Positions 1 through 7,774 of a stretch of DNA of 64,000 nucleotides are shown here, piece by piece (the first letter of the stretch is position 1; every line of letters begins with the position of its first letter). The DNA is taken from the IMG/VR virus record IMGVR_UViG_3300032304_000977, positions 82,647 to 146,646 of that record, one strand, 5' to 3'. The position numbers and the translations under genes are program-made. Under the pieces are notes generated by a model, which saw only the letters and a list, made by a program, of their open reading frames with translations, did no database searches and was not told the origin of the DNA. The DNA comes from a virus.

Positions 1-3000
1 TTCTACTAAAGAAATGTGTTCCAGAACCAACTGTTGTTAGAGTTATGTGTGTGCCAGCGATAGCATTCTCGAAAGATGTAGCCAATTTTATTGTTGTAGA
101 ACTAATTCTAATTACATTGTATACTTGCTCTGATGTTAAACCACCAATTGGTGTTGTTGCAACATAAACAACTTCTTCTCCGCTATAAAATGTATGCCCA
201 CTTGGGAAAGTGATAATACCAGTTGCTGTCGCAACACTAGCACTTGTTGTGCTACAAAATCCAAAATTAGAAGTCGTTCCATTTGAATTTGTTGTTAACG
301 TAAATCCTTCAACTGAATCAACTTCAACTGTTTTTGTATCCTTTACATATAATGTAGAGCCAGTGGCTATTCCTGGACTTATTGTTCTTTGATCAACGTA
401 AGTAACTTCATCGCCATTTCTAAGGTTGTGTTTATAGTTTCCAGGAGTAAACGCAAATTGTTCTTTATTGGTTGTAATTGGCAACAAATTACCAGATGCG
501 CCAGAAACCACAATATATTGTAATCCAGAACCAGATGTTGTCAAATCAATAGAACGACCAATTAAAGCATCTGCCTTAGTTTCTGCAAGTCTTAATTGAT
601 TTTCGGAAACATAAATTAAAAAATATTCTTTATTGTTGATCAACCCACCGATAGAATCGCCTGATGTATTGTATACCAATGAATTCAAACTTTGAAGTGT
701 ATGATCTTCTGCTGTTGTAATAATATTAGAAGTAATATCAACACTCGTTATCAAAACTTTGTCGATAAACTTTCTCGAATCAAAAGACTTTTCTTTCACA
801 GAGCCATATGATAATGTTTGTGGAATTGTTTGCAAAGAACAAGTTTTTCCTGGTGTCGCAAATGCAGTCAAATTAACAAAAGTATTTGAGACATAATTAT
901 CTTTAGATGATGCTAATCTGATTGTGTTTGCAGATATCGATTTCACATAGTATGTCACACTATCCGTTAAACCAGTTGGTAATGTTCCATTAAAATCTGC
1001 TCTTACTCTAACCCAAGAACCATCAGTAAATCCATGATTGTTAATTGTGATTAAGCCAGGAGAACCTGTTGTTACGTCTGTTGCTGGGTCAAAATATTTT
1101 GAGATTGAGATGTTTTTATCAATTACGCAACCACTTAAAGATTTGTTTATTGGATTATTGAAAGCAGAATTTACAGATGATCCACTTGTTATTGGGTTGT
1201 AGAACAATTCATTACCTGATATACTTGAACCGAATTCTGAACCAAGAGAAAAGGGAACCAACGAAGAAGTATCAGCAAGCGCATCCGCTTGTGTATTGTA
1301 AAATTTAATATATTTTCCATAATCGTTCATTCCCGTTCTTACGAAAACGTCTCTGACGTATGGAGAAATGTGTGAATTGTTTACTGTTGATGCATTGGGA
1401 TTTTTAGTCAACAATTGTTTATCTGAAATTTTCTCGATAATGTAATCTGATCTATACAAAGATCTTACTGTAACTGTATAATCTTTTATCGTTGTGTCTG
1501 GAACAACATATCCATTTGGTGACCAAGCATTATAGAACTGGTAAATTGTTCTTTGTGTATCGCTCGAAATTTTAGTATAGTCTGCAAAATTAGAATAAAA
1601 TATTAAATGTTTTTTCGGATTGTTTGCTGGCAGAGATGGAGAATAAAATTCTATAACTATTCTTGTATCAAATAGAGATTGATTACCTTGCGCTAATGTG
1701 TTGAATCCTAAATCATTAAACTCCAAAGCAAGAGAGGTACCATCTTCCATTTTATACACAGAGTCAGTAAAAACAGATTCTTGCATCAAAACATAATCTC
1801 TTGTATCTCTAGTATTGTAACTTTGCGTAGTAGTAGCATTATCAATAATATTACGAAGATTAACTTCGAATGGTATATCAAAATAAACATTCAGCTCTTC
1901 TGGTAAAGAGAACCCAATCGTAAAATATTTTTTTCTATTTACATTATATGGACCACTACTTCCACTTGTTACACCAAGTGGTCCATTAATGGACGTTGTA
2001 GCAAGTGGCTGTGAATCATAGTATGCTTGCTCATTAAACACAATTGTTCTTTGTGTGTCGAATTCATATGCAAATTTAAATTGCCCAGATCCTGTGCCAT
2101 CACCATAATAAACAGAATTGTCTTTAGAAGAAGCTACCATCAAATTCGATCCGAGGTTACTAAATTCTGATGGACCAGACACATATGTTGATGTGTCGCC
2201 AACATATGCTGCAGTTACGTATTCTTTATTGTCATATTCATCGTAGTATGCTGGCTCGGCAACACAGAATAATTCTTGCGAAATACTAAAATCGGCATAA
2301 TCGTCCCAAGATCTGTATAAACGTCCCGTTCCCCTGTTAATATCGTCTACCATTTGTACAGATTTTCTTTCAACATATAAACGAACTTCAGCGCCATCTG
2401 GAATATCGATAGAATTTACATGTTGTTTAATTGTTGTCGTAGAATTTTCTAAACACAAATATGGGTAATTAGTATATCCCAACTCTTCTTCTGCGCTAAC
2501 TTTATCAACCTCCAGTTCTAGATTAACCTGATCGCCAGTAGAGAAAATATCACGCTCCATAACGATGGTGTCGGTGTTCTCATTCACAGATTGGTATAAG
2601 TATACTTTATTGTCAACAGTATATGGATATGTTGTTCTTAAGTTTGTATCAGCGTCTGTTGGAATATTTGGGTCTAAGTTATAATTTAAAGATAAATCTC
2701 TATTACCACATGTAATTTTTCTAGCATAGATTGAGAGAGAGGAATCTTCTAACGATGATGATGTATAATCAACGCCAGATGTAACATGACCACCTGTTAA
2801 TGCGCTAATACGATTGATTGTTCCTAATGTCGCTGCAGGTGTGATTGTCCTAAACAGTGAATAGTTTACTGCTTCTCTTGTTGTTCCATATGGTATAAGT
2901 TTAATGTTATTGGAATCTACAACATAACAATAAAATAATTCTTCATTTTGAACTCCACCAGCAATATCTGAAATTGTTCCTGTTATTGGATCAGCAACTG

Positions 3001-4915
3001 TATTATATTTTACGATTTCATATTGTTTGAATCCATGTGATGGAATATTAATTTGATTTGATGATACTGCTGTTCCTGGATCGAACGAATTTACTTTAAT
3101 CGTTTTGTCGTATTGCTCAAGTAAAAATGTATCATTAGAACTATATTCGGCAATATAATCACTTCCATCTTCATCTAAAATTTGAGCAGAACGAATATCG
3201 AACTGAACTGGCATAAGGTAAATTTTTAAATTTACTTTTGAATTTTTAATGAATGTGAATTTATATTCCCATGGTCTTGTGGTATTAATGTCATGACCAT
3301 GAAGTGTATTTCTTTCTCTAATGTATATGATTGGTCTTGTTTTACCAATATTATTTTCACAAAATGGATATAGATCGCTTAATGTATCTTGACCGAATTC
3401 ATAAACACCAATCTGTTGCAGTTCTGATAAATTTCCAATTTTTTGATCTAGTATTTTAATATCATTATGCTTACCAACTAATGTAGTAACTACTGGTGGA
3501 TTTGTTGAAGATGATCTTTCCGTCAATGAATATGATACAAGTTTATTATAATCGAGTTCGCTTTCAAATGCAATAACAACACATCCTGGATCTGGTGGTG
3601 TTCCTTCTGTGCAATAGTTATATCCTATCCACAATTCTTCATCGTTTAGTGTTACAGAGATTCCCTCATCTCTAGCCCAATTTAAAGAAAAGTTTGACTC
3701 TGAACCAACTCTCGATAAAATTGGTCTAAACAATCCCTGATTATAGGTATAAGAAGATCTTGTATAGGTTACAACTTCTGTGTTTGTTCCTGCAGTGTTT
3801 TGACTTTCCATCAAAATAGCAAACTCAGCTGAAGAAATTGATCCAGTATTTAAATTTTTTGCAGATTCGTCAGCTATTTTTAAGTTTTTTACAGCAATCT
3901 CAGAACCAAATGTTCCCATTTCCTGACGGACTTCAAAAGAATCTTCAAATAACAATCTATCTTCTGGTTCATTCCAGAAGAATGCAGAATTTTCGCTAAC
4001 GAGATCTTTGTTAGTTGTTTTAGTAATTCTTGCTGTTGCTGCAATCTCACCAGTTGCTGGTGTTCCAAAATTAACTGTATCGAATATAGAATAATCATTT
4101 CCAACATTTTCTATAATCAAATCCCTTATGGTGCCATTTAAGATACCATCAATTTTTATATTTTCAGTATTTGAATCACTATCGTATAGGATTGCTGGGT
4201 CGCCCTGATTGTATCCTAGTCCTGCATAACTGTTTACTGAATTTATTGTTACCTCACCAAGCTGCGCATATAATGTAAAGGTAACTGAAACACCTGCATT
4301 ATTTACTGCATATACGATTGATGATGAGGAGAAATTTAAAACAACATTATCTGCTGACAGATATAAAATAGAATTAGATGGCTCATAATCGACAACTCTT
4401 GCTCTTACTGTTTTGTTTCCATTTAATGGGTCGATCTGATAAATTTCTGATCCAACAAGTTGATCGATTGTTCCAGAGGATAGAGTGTTGAGTTTAATCT
4501 GGAAGATTTTTTCCCAAACACCAGCATTTAATTTCAAAACATCTACTTTCGGTAGATATACTTGCACCTCATCTCCATATAAAATTCTAAAGAACGATTT
4601 AATCGAATCAATAGAACCTTTGGAATTATAGAACTCTACAATGTTCTTTAAAACAAATTTCTTATCGGCTGCTACGACTTGTGGAAAGTCAGGTAAAAAC
4701 AAACTGTAAAATATAGAAAGAATATCATCGTCAGTTTGTTCATCAATATCGTTACTTAAATCCAGATTTCTAATAATGTCTAATGGCTTATCGTTCTGTT
4801 CTAGATATTGATAGTATTTCTGCAGAAATGTGATGAATTTAGCATAATCTGAACGTATGAATTCAGGTGCTTGATAATCAACAACTACTGATGGATTTGC
4901 TTTTACTGTTGTCAT
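1..4915 (-). CDS. Large virion structural protein in the gp7 position (3' end beyond window)
   Basis: An open frame runs from an ATG at 4915 to the left edge, so at least 1,638 residues are visible and the C-terminus is missing. The start overlaps the gp6-like stop as ATGA, so the two are translationally coupled. The N-terminus (residues 1-120) reads as an alpha-helical phage structural domain. The rest is beta-rich and Ser/Thr/Asn-rich. Near the visible end three related blocks recur (around residues 1314, 1423 and 1588) with the pattern G-L-[TI]-x-x-x-x-Y-x-[VL]...[IL]-[RK]-L-A. In T4 the gene after gp6 is gp7, a large baseplate wedge protein. Position supports a wedge or baseplate-periphery role, but I see no clear gp7 sequence match. 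I checked several stretches of the frame for stops rather than every codon. Confidence 0.8.
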   Translation of the reverse strand, partial: MTTVKANPSVVVDYQAPEFIRSDYAKFITFLQKYYQYLEQNDKPLDIIRNLDLSNDIDEQTDDDILSIFYSLFLPDFPQVVAADKKFVLKNIVEFYNSKGSIDSIKSFFRILYGDEVQVYLPKVDVLKLNAGVWEKIFQIKLNTLSSGTIDQLVGSEIYQIDPLNGNKTVRARVVDYEPSNSILYLSADNVVLNFSSSSIVYAVNNAGVSVTFTLYAQLGEVTINSVNSYAGLGYNQGDPAILYDSDSNTENIKIDGILNGTIRDLIIENVGNDYSIFDTVNFGTPATGEIAATARITKTTNKDLVSENSAFFWNEPEDRLLFEDSFEVRQEMGTFGSEIAVKNLKIADESAKNLNTGSISSAEFAILMESQNTAGTNTEVVTYTRSSYTYNQGLFRPILSRVGSESNFSLNWARDEGISVTLNDEELWIGYNYCTEGTPPDPGCVVIAFESELDYNKLVSYSLTERSSSTNPPVVTTLVGKHNDIKILDQKIGNLSELQQIGVYEFGQDTLSDLYPFCENNIGKTRPIIYIRERNTLHGHDINTTRPWEYKFTFIKNSKVNLKIYLMPVQFDIRSAQILDEDGSDYIAEYSSNDTFLLEQYDKTIKVNSFDPGTAVSSNQINIPSHGFKQYEIVKYNTVADPITGTISDIAGGVQNEELFYCYVVDSNNIKLIPYGTTREAVNYSLFRTITPAATLGTINRISALTGGHVTSGVDYTSSSLEDSSLSIYARKITCGNRDLSLNYNLDPNIPTDADTNLRTTYPYTVDNKVYLYQSVNENTDTIVMERDIFSTGDQVNLELEVDKVSAEEELGYTNYPYLCLENSTTTIKQHVNSIDIPDGAEVRLYVERKSVQMVDDINRGTGRLYRSWDDYADFSISQELFCVAEPAYYDEYDNKEYVTAAYVGDTSTYVSGPSEFSNLGSNLMVASSKDNSVYYGDGTGSGQFKFAYEFDTQRTIVFNEQAYYDSQPLATTSINGPLGVTSGSSGPYNVNRKKYFTIGFSLPEELNVYFDIPFEVNLRNIIDNATTTQSYNTRDTRDYVLMQESVFTDSVYKMEDGTSLALEFNDLGFNTLAQGNQSLFDTRIVIEFYSPSLPANNPKKHLIFYSNFADYTKISSDTQRTIYQFYNAWSPNGYVVPDTTIKDYTVTVRSLYRSDYIIEKISDKQLLTKNPNASTVNNSHISPYVRDVFVRTGMNDYGKYIKFYNTQADALADTSSLVPFSLGSEFGSSISGNELFYNPITSGSSVNSAFNNPINKSLSGCVIDKNISISKYFDPATDVTTGSPGLITINNHGFTDGSWVRVRADFNGTLPTGLTDSVTYYVKSISANTIRLASSKDNYVSNTFVNLTAFATPGKTCSLQTIPQTLSYGSVKEKSFDSRKFIDKVLITSVDITSNIITTAEDHTLQSLNSLVYNTSGDSIGGLINNKEYFLIYVSENQLRLAETKADALIGRSIDLTTSGSGLQYIVVSGASGNLLPITTNKEQFAFTPGNYKHNLRNGDEVTYVDQRTISPGIATGSTLYVKDTKTVEVDSVEGFTLTTNSNGTTSNFGFCSTTSASVATATGIITFPSGHTFYSGEEVVYVATTPIGGLTSEQVYNVIRISSTTIKLATSFENAIAGTHITLTTVGSGTHFFSR

Positions 4916-6678
4916 TTGATTAATGGTTTTCTAATATCTGGTTCAGCCAAAACAGAAATATCATTATTTAGAATTGTTACAATTTGATTTCTTACACCAG
5001 AAATGTCTTGTGTTGCAGGTTCTGCTTTAATTTTACAATTATCTGTCAATAGAGAAAACGCAGTTGTTGGAATTTTAATCGTTCCACTTTTATAATCTAC
5101 TGTTCCGAATGTTGAAGAATCAATAACTTTATCACCATTCACATAATGAAATCTTCTTATGTTCGAGTCTCCGTCATCTTCTAGGTAGTAAGAAGTTGAA
5201 TCATTAAATAACCTAAACTCTGTGCTGGTAATTCTTCTAATTGGGTTTACAAAATTTATTGTATAATTAACAGCAGTTTCTGTGTTAATATTTAATATTT
5301 TGTACAGAGAAATTTCTGTGTTATTATTCAAAATAGATTTGTTTGTATAATCAATTTGTCTAGCCAGTTTACTTCTTCTAAAAATAGCATCAAAATTATC
5401 TAAGTCAGAATCTCTATAATTTACGATACTAGAGAAAACATTTGCTTCTAGCGTCTCTTTACCTTGTGTTGTCTTTGATGGGTCGTAGAAAATTTTTGTA
5501 TCAACAGCAACGTATAGATATTCAGGATCAACGAACTCTGGTGTAATACCAACTACATTTTTCTTATTCAATACTCTTGAGAGTTCGTCTTTTAATTGAT
5601 CCGACAAAACAAGACCATTCGTTGGCTTTGCGCTAATGTATACTTTACCATAAATTGGTGGATCATTTACATCACCTCCCCAAGCGGATATTGCATCGAT
5701 ATCTGAATATTCGTTCAATAAAATATTCTTGTAATCTTCAGCAGTTACTGCACGATTTTGTGTGGTAAAATATTTTGCAGCATTAAAGCGGATCGATTCT
5801 ACTGTTTCTTCTGCTCTACCACCAGATGCTTTTTGCACTAATGTTATGGTAGAAGAAGAAACAGAAAACCCAGCGCCAGTTTGTAATGTAAAAGATGTAG
5901 CATTATTTGCTGATGCTGCGCTTGATACTAGATAAGAAATATGAACAATGTTACCATTGAGTAATTTTTTACCAATAGTGTCGTCGCCAAATACAAGTTG
6001 ATAATAACCTTCTCTCGTCATCTCTAAGAAGTATGTTTTGTCGGTTGAAGATACTGCAACTATTTCATCAGCAAGAACATATGTATCTCTATTTGCGTTT
6101 ACTCCACTTGTTTGAACTTCTACTAGCAATGTTGTTGTGTCGATATTTTTGTTTGGCAATATAAATTTATTTTGATCATTTGAAACAGTATAACGATATG
6201 TTAATGGTGTTCCTTCAACGATTGTTACATTTGGAAAATAAAACGTATTGGCAGAAACAGGAGGAACGATTACGTTTGTTCTGTTGTAGAATGTGTAATC
6301 AATACCATCGATTGTTGTAACGAATGCTGTGTTTGATGGTAGTAGTAAGGATTGTGGATTTCCTGTTGTTGTAACGCTAAGATTAATCTTTGCTATTGGA
6401 GAACGAACCGATCTTGGTGTGTAACCAAAATGCTTTGCTAATGAAACTACAGAAGATCTCTTGGTTGCAGTATCCAAATACATCTCATTGGCGACGAAAT
6501 TAGCATATATCGCATTGTAGTGTGTATTATATGCAAGGATATCTAATAAAACGGAAAGAGACGATCCCTCAAAATCATAATCTGTAAATTCTGATTGAGA
6601 TTGTAAAAATGTTTTTAAATTTGATTTTATTGAATCGAAATCTAGTTCCGTGACTCTTAAGTTTGATGTGTTAGCCAT
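4912..6678 (-). CDS. gp6: Baseplate wedge protein, gp6-like (baseplate J family)
   Basis: 588 residues. In T4, gp6 forms the ring that joins baseplate wedges around the hub. The N-terminal stretch with LAKHFGYTPRSVRSP and the central VTAEDYKNILLNEY are typical of phage baseplate J/gp6 proteins. The length is close to T4 gp6 (about 660). The start directly abuts the gp25-like stop and the stop overlaps the next gene by 4 nt, so this lies within a tightly packed baseplate operon. A baseplate wedge assignment is firm; the exact T4 equivalence also rests on gene order. Confidence 0.93.
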   Translation of the reverse strand: MANTSNLRVTELDFDSIKSNLKTFLQSQSEFTDYDFEGSSLSVLLDILAYNTHYNAIYANFVANEMYLDTATKRSSVVSLAKHFGYTPRSVRSPIAKINLSVTTTGNPQSLLLPSNTAFVTTIDGIDYTFYNRTNVIVPPVSANTFYFPNVTIVEGTPLTYRYTVSNDQNKFILPNKNIDTTTLLVEVQTSGVNANRDTYVLADEIVAVSSTDKTYFLEMTREGYYQLVFGDDTIGKKLLNGNIVHISYLVSSAASANNATSFTLQTGAGFSVSSSTITLVQKASGGRAEETVESIRFNAAKYFTTQNRAVTAEDYKNILLNEYSDIDAISAWGGDVNDPPIYGKVYISAKPTNGLVLSDQLKDELSRVLNKKNVVGITPEFVDPEYLYVAVDTKIFYDPSKTTQGKETLEANVFSSIVNYRDSDLDNFDAIFRRSKLARQIDYTNKSILNNNTEISLYKILNINTETAVNYTINFVNPIRRITSTEFRLFNDSTSYYLEDDGDSNIRRFHYVNGDKVIDSSTFGTVDYKSGTIKIPTTAFSLLTDNCKIKAEPATQDISGVRNQIVTILNNDISVLAEPDIRKPLIK

Positions 6679-7080
6679 TTATCGTGTTCTCTCTAAAGCA
6701 AAGGTTAAGTCTTCTACAGTTTGAAACCCTACGATATTGTACGTTATGCTTATCTCGCATGCATTGTTTTCGTCCTGTAAATTCACATTAACATCTAGTA
6801 ATCTTACTCTTGGTTCATAACTCTCAATCACGTCAATAATACCACGTTTCATAGAATTTGCTGTAAGTGGTGTTGCTAAATCGAACAACAACGATCTAAC
6901 AGGAGAACCAATTTCGCTGTGAAATGGTCTCTCATAGTATTGTGTCAATATCAAATTTTTTACAGATTGTTTAACAGCTTCTCCGTCCCTTTTTACTGCA
7001 ATGTCTTTTGTGTTTGGGTGTGATGAGAAGGCGAGATCAAAATCTCTAAAAATTTGTGTAGTTCTGTTAATTGTAGCCAT
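6679..7080 (-). CDS. gp25: Baseplate wedge subunit, gp25-like (GPW/gp25 family)
   Basis: 133 residues, the usual size for gp25. The family signature is clear: a leading FRDFDLAF stretch, then a helix with ILTQYYERPFHSEIGSPV, followed by RGIIDVIESYEPRV. In T4, gp25 is the wedge component that nucleates sheath polymerisation, and homologues exist in type VI secretion. It lies immediately before gp6 with no intergenic space, as in many T4-like marine phages. Confidence 0.95.
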   Translation of the reverse strand: MATINRTTQIFRDFDLAFSSHPNTKDIAVKRDGEAVKQSVKNLILTQYYERPFHSEIGSPVRSLLFDLATPLTANSMKRGIIDVIESYEPRVRLLDVNVNLQDENNACEISITYNIVGFQTVEDLTFALERTR

Positions 7081-7098
7081 ATTTGTTATTTATTCGAG

Positions 7099-7482
7099 TT
7101 ATCCACCACCACCACCAGCATCAGTAATTGATGGCGGTGGTGGAGCACCAGTATCGCCTTCAAATGGTTCCACAGTTTCTAATTCCAATGCTTGCGCTGT
7201 AATTTCTTGTTGAAGTTCTGTCAATTGATTTGGATCAAGCAAAATAATTTGCTGAAGGATTGTAAACAAATCCTCAACAACAACTGGTGGGATTACTGTA
7301 GCATCTGGAATTTGAGAAACTTTCTGTTTAGCCAAAACTTCAAGGGAAGGAATGGCTTTCAATTCTGATGGAGAGTTCTTATAATCCGTAAAGATCAAGT
7401 CCAATAAAACTTTACCAGAAGATATCGAGTAGTAAGTTTTAAGAAAATCTTTCTTTAGATCTACTAGTGTTTTAACAGCCAT
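7099..7482 (-). CDS. Hypothetical baseplate-operon protein with Pro/Gly-rich tail
   Basis: 127 residues, not recognised. The first 100 residues are predicted mostly helical. The C-terminus changes to a run of prolines (PPPP) followed by a glycine run (GGGGG). It sits between the PAAR spike-tip gene and gp25 in the same operon, so a small baseplate or spike-associated role is likely. An opposite-strand frame here is a shadow created by the same repetitive codons. Confidence 0.7.
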   Translation of the reverse strand: MAVKTLVDLKKDFLKTYYSISSGKVLLDLIFTDYKNSPSELKAIPSLEVLAKQKVSQIPDATVIPPVVVEDLFTILQQIILLDPNQLTELQQEITAQALELETVEPFEGDTGAPPPPSITDAGGGGG

Positions 7483-7488
7483 AATATA

Positions 7489-7767
7489 TTATCCGCAATC
7501 AACAGTTCCGCTTCCACCAACAAGAACGTCTCCACAAGATACTGGATCGCCTTCCCTTGCCAATGGCAATCCACCGCAAAACACTGTTGCGCTACCTGCA
7601 ACAACTACAGGTTGAGCTGCCCCAGAATGTGGTCCTGGTCCATGACCAAAAACCCTTGTCCCAACAACACCTGGGACTCTAAATTGCACTCTAACTAGGG
7701 AGTCTATGTTTGATAACATAACACCACCACCAGCAGTTGTTACTGTAGCTATTGCAACTCTTGCCAT
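7489..7767 (-). CDS. PAAR-domain spike-tip protein
   Basis: 92 residues. The protein is Gly/Val-rich with the PAAR-family layout: a central GHGPGPHSGAAQPVV segment and the closing VSCGDVLVGGSGTVDCG. PAAR proteins cap the needle of contractile tails and bind a metal with His/Cys ligands. T4 encodes its equivalent (gp5.4) next to gp5, and here the gene directly follows the gp5-like hub gene, 7 nt away. Confidence 0.92.
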   Translation of the reverse strand: MARVAIATVTTAGGGVMLSNIDSLVRVQFRVPGVVGTRVFGHGPGPHSGAAQPVVVAGSATVFCGGLPLAREGDPVSCGDVLVGGSGTVDCG

Positions 7768-7774
7768 ATGTTCC

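Noticed and set aside
7087-7094. AATAAATA late-promoter-like motif before gp25
   Set aside because: Only about 7 nt from the gp25 ATG, too close for a promoter with a normal leader.
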